Of a stretch of 64,000 nucleotides of DNA, positions 26,837 to 35,459 are shown piece after piece (the first letter of the stretch is position 1; each line of letters begins with the position of its first letter). The stretch comes from a virus. Below the pieces are notes generated by a model, which worked only from the letters and a program-made list of their open reading frames with translations, was not told the DNA's origin and searched no databases. A program made the translations under genes and the position numbers. Where the stretch lies: positions 124,001-188,000 of the IMG/VR virus record IMGVR_UViG_3300008111_000002. One strand, given 5' to 3'.

Positions 26837-26839
26837 TAA

Positions 26840-27493
26840 ATGGCAATTACCTCATTAAACAAATACACAGTACCGTTAGCTAGTAATCAATCTAGCTCTA
26901 CGCAAGGTCTGTTAATGCCAAAACTCAAGTATCGCTTTAGAGTGATACTACAAGGATTTGGTGCAACTGGTTCTATTTCAACAGAACTGACCAAGCAGGT
27001 AATGGACATTACCAGACCAAAAGTTAGTTTTGAAGAAATGGAAATTCCTGTATACAATTCTAAAGTTTATCTAGCAGGAAAGTATACTTGGGAAACAATG
27101 ACATTAACTTTAAGAGATGATGCTAGTGGCAACGTTCAACGTCTAGTTGGCGAGCAAATTCAGAAACAATTTGACTTTATGGAGCAAGCCGCAGCACGTT
27201 CTGGTATTGACTATAAGTTTACAACTAAGATTGAAATCTTAGATGGCGGCAATGGTGCAAGTGCTCCAACTACTTTAGAAACTTTTGAAGTATACGGTTG
27301 CTTTATTCAAAACGCAGATTACGGCGAGATGAATTACGGAACTAACGAACCTGCAACAGTAGCATTAACTATTAGATTTGATAATGCCGTACAATACAAA
27401 GGCGGTCAGATCGACGGTATTGGTCGTGCAATTGGTCAGCGTGTTGCTGCTGGCGCTGGAAGTACTGGCGGTGGTTCAGCAACAGTTGGTTAA
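26840..27493 (+). CDS. 19: Tail tube protein (gp19-like)
   Basis: A 217-residue inner tube subunit. It has the gp19 layout: LKYRFRVILQGFG near residue 30, TKQVMDITRPKVSFEEMEIPVYNSKVYLAGKYTWE (the conserved patch around residues 52-86, with the W-x-x-M/I strand), LVGEQIQKQFDFMEQAAARSG and a terminal WGxx-like strand YGCFIQNADYGEMNYG. T4 gp19 is 163 residues; this copy has a Gly-rich C-terminal tail (residues about 195-217). The ATG lies 3 nt after the sheath stop, so the genes are translationally linked, and a terminator follows. Confidence 0.92.
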   Translation: MAITSLNKYTVPLASNQSSSTQGLLMPKLKYRFRVILQGFGATGSISTELTKQVMDITRPKVSFEEMEIPVYNSKVYLAGKYTWETMTLTLRDDASGNVQRLVGEQIQKQFDFMEQAAARSGIDYKFTTKIEILDGGNGASAPTTLETFEVYGCFIQNADYGEMNYGTNEPATVALTIRFDNAVQYKGGQIDGIGRAIGQRVAAGAGSTGGGSATVG

Positions 27494-27512
27494 TTAAGAC
27501 TGTAGCAATAAT

Positions 27513-27543
27513 AAAAAGCCCAGAGCAACTTCTGGGCTTTTTT
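27513..27543 (+). terminator. Rho-independent terminator after the tube gene
   Basis: The stem AAAAAGCCCAGA / TCTGGGCTTTTT, with a short GCAACT-type loop and a final T run, ends the gp18-gp19 operon. Confidence 0.93.
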
Positions 27544-27547
27544 ATTC

Positions 27548-27555
27548 AATAAATA
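27548..27555 (+). promoter_or_regulatory. Late promoter box 5 nt before the next start codon
   Basis: AATAAATA directly follows the terminator; the gap AATGT separates it from the ATG at 27561. There is no Shine-Dalgarno sequence between the terminator T-tract and the ATG. Confidence 0.6.
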
Positions 27556-27560
27556 AATGT

Positions 27561-28688
27561 ATGGCAAATAAATTCACACGTTTCTTAAATGGTATTGTTA
27601 ACGGAGCAACAAATCCAAAAGGCAACATGGCCAACTGGAGGCATGCTACTCGAATCTTTGTTGATAATAACTATGCATTGGCGCCAAGAACAAAATTCAT
27701 GTTCTTTGTGCAATTTAATATTAGTAATGAAGCAGTTGGCGCGACCTCATTTAATGAAAGACACAGCGGAGAAGTAGGTCTATTAGTAAAAACTGCAGAT
27801 TTACCAAAATATGCTTTTGATCAAGTTATTAAAAATCAATATAATAGAAAAAAGATTTTATATAAACAAATTAACTATGAACCTATAACTATTACTCTTC
27901 ACGATGATAATACTGGTGTTGTTAATGCTATGTGGGCATTATATTACGGAACCCATATTGCTGATAGATTAGCACCGACTGCTGCATATACCACTGATCA
28001 TTATCGTCCTGCTGCTCAAGACATGGAGAATTATAATTATGGAATGGATAATCGATATTTTTCTCCCTTTTTTAATAGTATTTCAATTTATACAATGAGT
28101 CGTCGAAGATACAACGGATATACATTAATTAATCCAAGAATTACAAATTGGTCGCACGGCAATCTTTCCTATGCAGAAAGTGGAACTGCAGAAAGTCAAA
28201 TGACTCTTTCATATGAAGCTGTTCAATATAGTTCTGGTCAAGTATTTCAAGATGTTCCAGATGGTTTTGCCAAAGGTGCATACTATGACTTGGTACCTAG
28301 TCCGTTAAGTGTTGCTGGCGGTGGCGTCAGTAATTTGTTTGGCGATGGCGGAGTTTTATCAGGAATGGAATCAGTATTTGGAGATGTATCAAAAGGCAAT
28401 ATTTTTACTAAAAAAGGCGGATTTTTAAATACCGCTATTGCCGCAATTAATACTGCAAAAAATCTAAGTAATTTGACTAAAGAAGGTTTAGCAGCAGAAT
28501 TTGCAAATATTTTATCATCACCCGGAGGATTTGATGCTGCCGTTAATACCGTAGGAGGTATTGTTGGAACAGTATTTCCTAAAAATGCCGGAACCAGTCC
28601 ATCAAATAACGACGGAGTAGCATCGCCAAGAACCATTGCAACTGCTGCATTTACCGGAGCTCCTGTGACATCACCATCAGGAGAATAA
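27561..28688 (+). CDS. Tail-tube-fold structural protein (gp19/gp54-type candidate)
   Basis: A 375-residue protein. Residues about 38-230 have the layout of tail-tube-like proteins: PRTKFMFFVQFNI (first strand), VGLLVKTADLPKYAFDQVI (the T-x-L-P loop typical of tube and tube-initiator proteins), YEPITITLHDDNTGVVNAMW and ESQMTLSYEAVQY. The C-terminal third is Gly/Ser/Ala-rich with predicted helices (LNTAIAAINTAKNLSNL). By position next to gp19 and ahead of gp4 it may be a tube initiator/terminator such as gp54, but sequence alone does not fix which. The ATG has no ribosome-binding site and sits 5 nt after a late box. Confidence 0.68.
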   Translation: MANKFTRFLNGIVNGATNPKGNMANWRHATRIFVDNNYALAPRTKFMFFVQFNISNEAVGATSFNERHSGEVGLLVKTADLPKYAFDQVIKNQYNRKKILYKQINYEPITITLHDDNTGVVNAMWALYYGTHIADRLAPTAAYTTDHYRPAAQDMENYNYGMDNRYFSPFFNSISIYTMSRRRYNGYTLINPRITNWSHGNLSYAESGTAESQMTLSYEAVQYSSGQVFQDVPDGFAKGAYYDLVPSPLSVAGGGVSNLFGDGGVLSGMESVFGDVSKGNIFTKKGGFLNTAIAAINTAKNLSNLTKEGLAAEFANILSSPGGFDAAVNTVGGIVGTVFPKNAGTSPSNNDGVASPRTIATAAFTGAPVTSPSGE

Positions 28689-28689
28689 T

Positions 28690-29058
28690 ATGCCAACTAA
28701 TTTACCACCAAGACAATATACAGATACTGGTCAAGCAACAAAATTATTTTTTGATAGTTATGGAAGAGCACCTTTAGAATTCAATGCCAACGAAGTTGGA
28801 GCAGCGCAGGCATTTTTTGAAGAAAAAGGATTTGATATCGATGCCGCCGCGTTAACATCGGCTGTTCTTTTAAAACAGGCTAAGATTGATAATGTAAATG
28901 TATTTGAAATATTAGATACATTAAAAGGATTGAACAATCTTCAGTTAAGTTCAATTGTTGCAGAAATTATTAATAATAATAGACCAGCAACATCCACTCT
29001 AGGTTATAGAGCAGTAAAAGTAACTAACGACTCTGTTAATAGAAATATAATACCATAA
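28690..29058 (+). CDS. Small hypothetical protein of the tail/packaging block
   Basis: A 122-residue protein that starts 1 nt after the preceding stop and ends 1 nt before gp4, so it is a member of a tight late operon. The N-terminus (PPRQYTDTGQATKLFFDSYG) is Pro/Tyr-rich and the middle is helical (VGAAQAFFEEKGF, AVLLKQAKI, LDTLKGL). No family is recognised. It could be a minor virion or assembly protein; only the context supports that. Confidence 0.7.
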   Translation: MPTNLPPRQYTDTGQATKLFFDSYGRAPLEFNANEVGAAQAFFEEKGFDIDAAALTSAVLLKQAKIDNVNVFEILDTLKGLNNLQLSSIVAEIINNNRPATSTLGYRAVKVTNDSVNRNIIP

Positions 29059-29059
29059 T

Positions 29060-29503
29060 ATGTCGTCAAGATTTGCTCAAGGTAAATTTGAAATGAAAAA
29101 TCCCGACAAATACATCGGGAAGAAAACTCCGCTAGCTCGTAGTAGTTGGGAATTTGTTTTTATGAAAATGTTAGATGAACATCCCGGAGTTGAACATTGG
29201 GCTAGTGAAAGTATACAAATACCTTATAGAGATCCATTAACTGGAAAATATACAATATATGTTCCGGATTTTTTTGTTCAGTATACTGATAAAAGTGGAA
29301 AAAAACATGCAGAAGTGGTAGAAGTAAAACCCCAGAGTCAAACACTAAGAGAACACACTGGTAAGAGTCAATATAATCAAGCGCAATATGTTAAAAACTT
29401 AGCCAAGTGGGAAGCTGCCGTTGCTTGGTGTAAACAAAAAGGTATCAAGTTTAGAGTAGTAAACGAAGGCGATATTTTCCATCAGGGTAAAAAACGTAGA
29501 TAA
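29060..29503 (+). CDS. 4: Head completion protein (gp4/gp50-like)
   Basis: A 147-residue protein matching T4 gp4, which acts on packaged heads before tail joining. Diagnostic parts are KYIGKKTPLARSSWEFVFMK (T4: KYRGDPKKITYRSNWE), VEHWASESIQIPY, YVPDFFVQYTDKSGKKHAEVVEVKP and AAVAWCKQKGIKFRVVNE. The pattern E...PDF...VEVKP resembles a TnsA/restriction-type nuclease core (E near residue 31, D near 75, E-x-K near 93-95). The family is known to carry such a fold, so it may trim or process DNA ends. Length is as in T4 (150). Confidence 0.88.
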   Translation: MSSRFAQGKFEMKNPDKYIGKKTPLARSSWEFVFMKMLDEHPGVEHWASESIQIPYRDPLTGKYTIYVPDFFVQYTDKSGKKHAEVVEVKPQSQTLREHTGKSQYNQAQYVKNLAKWEAAVAWCKQKGIKFRVVNEGDIFHQGKKRR

Positions 29504-29511
29504 GTATTGAT

Positions 29512-29988
29512 ATGACTAAAAAACTTGAAGACCTTTTTAACTTACCTGAAAAAAAAGATGAAAAATATGTTTCATCAGTACCTGCCGAACACGAGCAGGT
29601 AAAAGATTTAGATCGTAGCTATAAAGAAGTTGAAGAAATAACCAAATCATTACCTGAAATTAAAGAATTAGAAAATCTTGATGAAAAAGAATTAGACGAT
29701 CTAGCTCAAAAAGCTGAACAAGCATATGATGATTTAATGGATTTGGGCATGAATGTAGAAGTGCGATATGCTAGTAGAATTTTTGAAGTTGCTAGTAGTA
29801 TGTTAGGACACGCAATTACTGCTAAATCTAATAAAGTTGAAAAGAAATTAAAAGCTATTGATTTACAGCTTAAAAAGTACAAAATAGACAAAGATACGCC
29901 AAGTTCAGAAAACGATGTATTAAATGGACAAGGATTTATTATTACAGATAGAAATGAGCTGATGAAAAAACTCAGCCAAAAGGAATAA
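29512..29988 (+). CDS. 16: Terminase small subunit (gp16-like)
   Basis: A 158-residue, helical, charged protein. The layout fits T4 gp16: an acidic N-terminal stretch, a central helix pair (DLAQKAEQAYDDLMDLGMN and EVRYASRIFEVASSMLGHAIT, with a coiled-coil-like KSNKVEKKLKAIDLQLKKY), then a short C-terminal strand-helix VLNGQGFIITDRNELMKKL that parallels the end of T4 gp16 (NATVFMGSPTDLMDEI). It regulates gp17 and recognises DNA during packaging. Unlike in T4, two other genes separate it from gp17. The start may be driven by a GATAAGTA element 5 nt upstream. Confidence 0.75.
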   Translation: MTKKLEDLFNLPEKKDEKYVSSVPAEHEQVKDLDRSYKEVEEITKSLPEIKELENLDEKELDDLAQKAEQAYDDLMDLGMNVEVRYASRIFEVASSMLGHAITAKSNKVEKKLKAIDLQLKKYKIDKDTPSSENDVLNGQGFIITDRNELMKKLSQKE

Positions 29989-29991
29989 ATA
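29984..29991 (+). promoter_or_regulatory. Late promoter box 5 nt before the next start codon
   Basis: AATAAATA overlaps the gp16 stop codon and is followed by TACGT and the ATG at 29997. An AAAGGA lies about 12 nt upstream of the ATG and could act as a distant ribosome-binding site in read-through transcripts. Confidence 0.5.
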
Positions 29992-29996
29992 TACGT

Positions 29997-30572
29997 ATGA
30001 AAACTTTTAAAGAATATCTAGCTGAAAGCAAAAAAATGTGGTCCTTTAGGATCAAAGTTGCGGGTGAGCTGCCCGAGGGCTTTCAGTCAACAGTTAAAGA
30101 TCGTCTCCAAAAATTTGGATGCACACGATTTGATAAAACAGCTCAAACTCCAATACAGAAAAATGCTATTGATTTTCCGCAATTGGAAAACATAGAAGTT
30201 TCGATGTTTGAAGTTGAAACAGCATATCCTGTTACACCTCCAGAAATTGCAAGCATTATTAAATCATGTGATTTGATCAAAGAAGAATATGTGTTGGTGA
30301 GATACACTACTGAAGAATTGGAACAAACAGTTGCTGGCGATGAATCTGGTAAATCTTTGTTAACAGACCCGTCATATAGCGAAGTTGCTAAGATTAAACA
30401 TAAAGATTATTTTGGTGATGATTTTAATAAATCATTCTTAAAAGATTTAGAGAAAACAGCTAAAGCACGTAAAAAAGAATTGGGACATGACAAAGGTAAA
30501 CCTGATGTTCTAGGATCAGCTCCCAAAGCTAAAGAAGATAAAGCCGGTGCTAAAAGCGCCGTGGGGAGTTAA
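29997..30572 (+). CDS. Hypothetical protein with capsid-targeting-like N-terminus
   Basis: A 191-residue protein. The first eleven residues, MKTFKEYLAES, closely resemble the capsid-targeting sequence of T4 internal proteins (MKTYQEFIAEA), which directs them into the prohead and is cut by the gp21 protease after the Glu. The next part (residues about 14-100) alternates strands and helices (WSFRIKVAGEL, TVKDRLQKFG, IEVSMFEVETAYPV, PPEIASIIKS, EEYVLVRYTTEELE) like a ferredoxin-type domain. The C-terminal third is Lys/Ala-rich (TAKARKKELGHDKGK), as expected for a DNA-bound internal protein. The internal head protein role is an inference. The gene lies in the packaging block between gp16 and gp17. 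Confidence 0.75.
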   Translation: MKTFKEYLAESKKMWSFRIKVAGELPEGFQSTVKDRLQKFGCTRFDKTAQTPIQKNAIDFPQLENIEVSMFEVETAYPVTPPEIASIIKSCDLIKEEYVLVRYTTEELEQTVAGDESGKSLLTDPSYSEVAKIKHKDYFGDDFNKSFLKDLEKTAKARKKELGHDKGKPDVLGSAPKAKEDKAGAKSAVGS

Positions 30573-30573
30573 T

Positions 30574-31269
30574 ATGAACTTTAATGAATTATATAGAAAA
30601 ATTGCAGATTTAGATAAACCGGTTGGCGAGGAGTGCGGAATGCCATCAGCAATGCCAAGTACACCTCCGGCAAACGAACCACCTCCTAGTATGAGCGTAA
30701 ATTTAAATGCTCAGGGAATGGATAATATTTCAAATCTAATGAAATTAATTTCTAAGGTCAATCCAGATGTAGCTGGACCAAAAGTAGATGCTATGGTTGC
30801 TCCTCTACAAATTAATAAACCGGATGCAATGAATAATGCAGAGTTAGATGACATTGATACCGATGATAACAAATTAGATATTGATGTCGACGGTGATAGT
30901 CAGCCAGACATTGCTCTTAAGAAGGGCGAAGCTTATAGTAACCAACCTAATGAACAATATGCAGACATAGACGACATTACAGTTAATGCAGGTGGCGGAA
31001 TGAATGGTCCAAAACATCCAAAAGATCTACGTGTAAAAGATCCATCACCTTACGAAAATGAAGCATACGAAAACGAGCCAGATGAAAAATATGATGATCA
31101 TTTAAGAATCATTAAACATCTAGCAGGTGGTATGAACAAAGAAAAAACAATGGTTAAGCACAGTTACAAACAAGGCGATAATCCAATGGCTATGCCAGAG
31201 AGCGAAGATCCTTTAGCAGCTATTAAAAATGATCTACGTGCTCGTTTACAAGAATATAAGAATCAGTAA
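30574..31269 (+). CDS. Acidic hypothetical protein before the terminase gene
   Basis: A 231-residue protein. An in-frame GTG lies 27 nt upstream, but the ATG at 30574 has GGGGAG just before it and overlaps the previous stop region only minimally. The N-terminal helix (MNFNELYRKIADLDKPV) is followed by a Pro/Met-rich low-complexity linker (residues about 24-40), then a very acidic middle (DDIDTDDNKLDIDVDGDSQPD) and a C-terminal helix (AIKNDLRARLQEYKN). The segment HLRIIKHLAGGM resembles the IK-x-L-(A/S)-G-M motifs in the 830-residue protein downstream. Function unknown; the composition suits a head-internal or scaffold-type protein. Confidence 0.72.
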   Translation: MNFNELYRKIADLDKPVGEECGMPSAMPSTPPANEPPPSMSVNLNAQGMDNISNLMKLISKVNPDVAGPKVDAMVAPLQINKPDAMNNAELDDIDTDDNKLDIDVDGDSQPDIALKKGEAYSNQPNEQYADIDDITVNAGGGMNGPKHPKDLRVKDPSPYENEAYENEPDEKYDDHLRIIKHLAGGMNKEKTMVKHSYKQGDNPMAMPESEDPLAAIKNDLRARLQEYKNQ

Positions 31270-31283
31270 TAAGGATTGACCCC

Positions 31284-32873
31284 ATGAGCAAAAGTCTCGA
31301 CGGGGTCTTAATCAAAAAGGCCCACAAACCTCAGCGTTACACTCTAGAAGAAATTAAACATCTAGAAGCATGTATGGATCCTATAACTGGTCCATTATAC
31401 TTCTGTAAAACCTTCTTAAAAATTCAACATCCTGTTCGTGGTGCTATTGATTTTGTACCCTACGAATATCAAGAAAGATTAATAGACGCATATCATAATA
31501 ACAAGCAGTGTATTGCTATGCTACCCCGCCAGATGGGTAAAACAACCTGTGCCACAGGTTACTTATTATGGTATACAATGTTTGTCCCAGAAGCACAGGT
31601 ACTGATCGCTGCTCACAAGTACGAAGGTGCGCAGGACATTATGAACCGTTATCGTTATGGTTACGAAAACTTGCCAGACTTTATCCGTGCTGGTGTGTAT
31701 TCATATAATAGAAATACAATTGAATATGATAACGGTGCTCGTATACAAGCAACAACAACTACAGAAAATACCGGCCGTGGTAAATCTCTTTCGTTAATTT
31801 ACTGTGATGAGTTTGCGTTTGTACAACCTCCTGAAAAAGCTAAAGAGTTTTGGACTGCACTATCGCCAACATTGTCAACAGGCGGTAAGTGTATTATTAC
31901 ATCAACACCAAACTCAGACGAAGATCAGTTTGCGTTAATTTGGACAGAAGCTAACAAAAAGTTTGACGAATTTGGAAATGAACAAAAGCTAGGAACTAAT
32001 GGTTTTTACAGCTACTTTGCACACTGGAACGAACACCCGGATCGCGATGACGATTGGGCAAGAGTAGAACGTGCAAAAATTGGTGACGAACGTTTTCGTA
32101 GAGAATTTGATTGCGAATTCTTAATCTTTGACGAAACATTAATCAACGCAGTACGTCTTGCAGAAATGAAAGGTGTTGATCCTATTATGACAATGGGTCA
32201 AACACGTTGGTATAAAGATATTAATCCAAATGCTACCTATCTAGTTGCTCTTGATCCTAGCCTAGGAACTGGTGGTGACTATGGTGCTATACAGGTATTT
32301 GAAATGCCCAGCATGGAACAGGTAGCAGAATGGCGCCATAATTTAACTCCTATTCAGCAACAGGTTAAACACCTTAGAGAAATTTGCAAATATATTCACG
32401 ATCGTGGTGAGGAAAAAGGCGGAGTTCCGCAGCTATACTTTAGTGTTGAAAACAATACATTGGGCGAAGCTGCTCTAATAGTTATTAGAGATATTGGTGA
32501 AGAAAACTTTCATGGATTGTTTTTATCAGAACCTATGCGTAAAGGACATGTACGCAAGTTTCGCAAGGGATTTAATACCACACACAAAACAAAAATTACA
32601 GCGTGTAGTCAACTTAAACACATGATTGAAACACAGCAAATGAAGTTAAATTCTAAACCTCTAATTTCAGAGTTAAAAACGTTTGTTGCACACGGTGTAG
32701 GGTTTGGCGCTAAAACCGGAGAACACGACGATTTAGTATCTTCAACTTTATTATGTGTGCGTATGGCCGGAGTTTTAGCTGACTGGGATCCACAAATTTA
32801 CGAAAAAATGACTGAAAAAATTTCGGAAGAACAAATGCCCATGCCATTTTATATGAGCACGGGCATATTCTAA
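31284..32873 (+). CDS. 17: Terminase large subunit, packaging ATPase/nuclease (gp17)
   Basis: A 529-residue motor protein that translocates DNA into the prohead and cuts the concatemer. The ATPase has Walker A LPRQMGKTT at about residues 80-88, Walker B LIYCDEFAFV at about 171-180 (with the catalytic Glu) and coupling motif ITSTPN near 208. The RNase H-like nuclease domain starts with ALDPSLGTGGDYG near residue 322, with further acidic positions in YFSVENNTLGE and HDDLVSS. T4 gp17 is 610 residues; the N-terminus is shorter here. The ATG follows AAGGATTG. A second late box after its stop starts the next gene. Confidence 0.95.
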   Translation: MSKSLDGVLIKKAHKPQRYTLEEIKHLEACMDPITGPLYFCKTFLKIQHPVRGAIDFVPYEYQERLIDAYHNNKQCIAMLPRQMGKTTCATGYLLWYTMFVPEAQVLIAAHKYEGAQDIMNRYRYGYENLPDFIRAGVYSYNRNTIEYDNGARIQATTTTENTGRGKSLSLIYCDEFAFVQPPEKAKEFWTALSPTLSTGGKCIITSTPNSDEDQFALIWTEANKKFDEFGNEQKLGTNGFYSYFAHWNEHPDRDDDWARVERAKIGDERFRREFDCEFLIFDETLINAVRLAEMKGVDPIMTMGQTRWYKDINPNATYLVALDPSLGTGGDYGAIQVFEMPSMEQVAEWRHNLTPIQQQVKHLREICKYIHDRGEEKGGVPQLYFSVENNTLGEAALIVIRDIGEENFHGLFLSEPMRKGHVRKFRKGFNTTHKTKITACSQLKHMIETQQMKLNSKPLISELKTFVAHGVGFGAKTGEHDDLVSSTLLCVRMAGVLADWDPQIYEKMTEKISEEQMPMPFYMSTGIF

Positions 32874-32877
32874 ATTA

Positions 32878-32885
32878 ACTAAATA
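32878..32885 (+). promoter_or_regulatory. Late promoter-like box 4 nt before the next start codon
   Basis: ACTAAATA is followed by TAAT and then the ATG at 32890. No ribosome-binding site is seen upstream. The first two bases differ from the T4 consensus. Confidence 0.45.
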
Positions 32886-32889
32886 TAAT

Positions 32890-35382
32890 ATGGACTCAAT
32901 GAAAAGCATTGCTACAGATTTATTTTATAAAATTCGCAGCCGTTTTACGGGTTTAAAACTTGGCGAAAGTATGGGCGCCATTACAATTAATCCCGAAGAA
33001 GCTGTGTTTTTTGATTTTGATTACATTGTTGATGAACAGGCATTAGGTCATGTCAGCATTAGTTTAGCTGAACCAAGATCAATGAAAGTATACTTTAGCA
33101 ATGGTATTACAGAAAATATGGATATCGTACAAAAAGAAAAATGGTACGATTTTTTAAGAGAATTAAGACAATTTGCAAAGCGTAGATTACTAACCTTTGA
33201 TACTAGAGACGTTGCTAAAGACAATCTAGATCAAAGAGATTTTGCATTTTTAAGTCAATACAATCAAACAAAGACCGTCGGAGAATCAATTATGAGTGAA
33301 AGCAGCCTGTATGGCTCGAGAACAATTAGCTATCAAAACTTAATGGATACAAAGTTAATCATTAAACATAGTAAACCTATTCAAGATGAGCAAGTTGGTT
33401 CGAGAGCAAGAAACATTTCAGCATTATTTGTTGAAAATCAAGACGGTGAAAGATTTAAATATCCGTTCATCCATTTAGCAGGTGCTCGTGCTATGCAACG
33501 TCATGTGGCTAACGGCGGAGTGCCGTACGATGAAATTGGCAAGCATATTGTAGGAATGAGTGAGCAAATTGCTCAACTTAAAGGCTTTGGAAACTATGTA
33601 GTAAGAAACGATCTTTTAAATTCTGATACAAATTCAATTTACGAAAAAAGCTCAGATGCATTAAACAGGCTACGCGAAGAACTTTCAAAATTATCAAAGC
33701 AAGCATTTTACGAACAATTTAAAACAAATTTTCAATTACAAGATTCATTAGAAGTGCCGCAGGATGTTATAGAAGATTTTACAGAAAAATTCACTGTCAA
33801 AAATTTCAAAGAGGACATTAAGTCTGTGTTTCCAATTTTATACAGACTTATGAAGGAAGAGTCCAAAATAGGCTATGACGACATAGTTGCTATGACAGGT
33901 AATGAAGAACTAGAAATAGAAGAAGATTTTGATTCGAATCTACTTGATCCGTTTGCCAAGTTTGAAAGTTGGGTAGCGTATCTTGGTGAAGACAGTGGAA
34001 TCTTAAGTCAAGATCCAGATGAGAAAAAAATTGCAATCAATGAACTTAACGAACTAACAACACAACATTTTCCTGCAGGCGAAAAGGGGTTAAATGCAAT
34101 TAAAAGTTTAGAAGGCATAATCGAAGATCCAAGACTATTTGCACAAATTAAAGAGGCAGCAGAACAAGACCCCGATACTTGTGTCAGGGGTCTTGTTAAA
34201 AATTGGTTAGAAGAAAATGCTCCAGATATACTAGAAGAATTAGACTTTGGCGATTTTCAAGACGAAGAGGACGTAGAAGATCCAATGCAATATGCTAACG
34301 ATGCAGCAGATGCAGATGCTGTAGCATATGGACAACGTGAAGATATTACTGCCGAAGCATCTAGTTCGGGAGATTACGAATTAGAAGTAAAAACACAAGT
34401 TTTCTTTGAAAGAGATGAAAACGGTAAGGCTGTAATTTCTAAAATTATGTTAGGAGATACAGATATTACTGCAATTACTTCTCCAGAAGAAACCGCAGAT
34501 TATATTGAAGACGGTGAAGAAAGTCCAGTAGAAGGTATCGAATATATCAATGTTGATATTGATTATAGTGTTCACGGTGAATATCTACCTGCTACTTGGG
34601 GATATCATGGCGGATCTCCTGCAGAATATCCAGAAGTTGAAATTAATGAAATCACAGCGTTTGGTAATGGCAAATCAATAAAGATTGATTTTAATGATCT
34701 TGATGGCGATAATCAAAATTATCTACAAGAAAAAGCTGAAGAAGAAGCTTCAGAAAATGGTTCCGATGACGGCGACTATGATGATTACGATCGCTACGAA
34801 TCCGTTGAAACATCAAAAGGACTAGAAGAAAAACAATCAAATGTAAACGAATTAGCACAATTCATTTATTCATTTTATGACAAAGAGTCAGGCACATTCC
34901 CTAAAGGCCCAGAAGGCGTCTGTACTATGGTAGGCAAGAAGTTTGGTGAGCAAGCAGAAAGTCTAGCAAGACGTTTAGTAGAAAAATTAGCACCGCAGCA
35001 ACAGTCATCGGTAAATCCAGATTTAGATCGAATTAAAGAATTATCAGGAATGCACCAACAAGAAGCGGCAGTTGTCGAAGGAAGTGTACATGGCTGGAAC
35101 GTCGCTAAATGGTATGCAAAAACTGGCGACCAGCTAAAACTTACCAAGTGGTTGCGTAAAGAAGCAGGGTTAGATAAAAATGCACCTGTATATTTTGACG
35201 ATGCTGATTTAGTATATATTGATCAAACTATTGTTCCTGAAGCTTTAGTTAACCCTAAGTTAAAGATGCAAGATCTTTTAGATGCAGTCAAACAAGCAGC
35301 CCAATCTCCGAACGAACAAGAATCGATCGAAAATGCTACTCCTGAATTAGAAAGTATCAAAAGATTAGCAGGCATGCGATAA
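32890..35382 (+). CDS. Large hypothetical protein (830 residues) after the terminase gene
   Basis: I do not recognise this protein. The N-terminal 250 residues are mixed alpha/beta (FFDFDYIVDEQALGHVSISL, MKVYFSNGITENMD, YDFLRELRQFAKRRLLTFD); the middle is helical and acidic; residues about 500-620 form a beta-rich acidic domain (YELEVKTQVFFERDENG, YINVDIDYSVHGEYLP). The C-terminal 180 residues contain two copies of a short motif, DRIKELSGM and ESIKRLAGM, the latter at the very end. No signal or membrane segment is seen. The place between gp17 and the gp32 block, behind a late-type box, suggests a virion, internal or packaging-associated protein, but this is inference. Confidence 0.75.
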   Translation: MDSMKSIATDLFYKIRSRFTGLKLGESMGAITINPEEAVFFDFDYIVDEQALGHVSISLAEPRSMKVYFSNGITENMDIVQKEKWYDFLRELRQFAKRRLLTFDTRDVAKDNLDQRDFAFLSQYNQTKTVGESIMSESSLYGSRTISYQNLMDTKLIIKHSKPIQDEQVGSRARNISALFVENQDGERFKYPFIHLAGARAMQRHVANGGVPYDEIGKHIVGMSEQIAQLKGFGNYVVRNDLLNSDTNSIYEKSSDALNRLREELSKLSKQAFYEQFKTNFQLQDSLEVPQDVIEDFTEKFTVKNFKEDIKSVFPILYRLMKEESKIGYDDIVAMTGNEELEIEEDFDSNLLDPFAKFESWVAYLGEDSGILSQDPDEKKIAINELNELTTQHFPAGEKGLNAIKSLEGIIEDPRLFAQIKEAAEQDPDTCVRGLVKNWLEENAPDILEELDFGDFQDEEDVEDPMQYANDAADADAVAYGQREDITAEASSSGDYELEVKTQVFFERDENGKAVISKIMLGDTDITAITSPEETADYIEDGEESPVEGIEYINVDIDYSVHGEYLPATWGYHGGSPAEYPEVEINEITAFGNGKSIKIDFNDLDGDNQNYLQEKAEEEASENGSDDGDYDDYDRYESVETSKGLEEKQSNVNELAQFIYSFYDKESGTFPKGPEGVCTMVGKKFGEQAESLARRLVEKLAPQQQSSVNPDLDRIKELSGMHQQEAAVVEGSVHGWNVAKWYAKTGDQLKLTKWLRKEAGLDKNAPVYFDDADLVYIDQTIVPEALVNPKLKMQDLLDAVKQAAQSPNEQESIENATPELESIKRLAGMR
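34163..34197 (+). repeat. 11-bp perfect inverted repeat within the 830-residue gene
   Basis: AACAAGACCCC and GGGGTCTTGTT are separated by 13 nt inside the coding region. No T-tract follows on either strand, so it is not a canonical terminator. It could form a stable mRNA hairpin. Confidence 0.7.
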
Positions 35383-35400
35383 TATCATTTCCGCCTAGTT

Positions 35401-35427
35401 AAGGACTCTCCGGAGTCCTTTTCTTTT
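35401..35427 (+). terminator. Rho-independent terminator upstream of gp32
   Basis: The 8-bp stem AAGGACTC / GAGTCCTT with a TCCG loop is followed by TTCTTTT. It separates the packaging-side genes from the gp32 transcription unit. Confidence 0.88.
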
Positions 35428-35459
35428 GGCAAAATTAATCAAAAAAACGTTGTTTTTTA

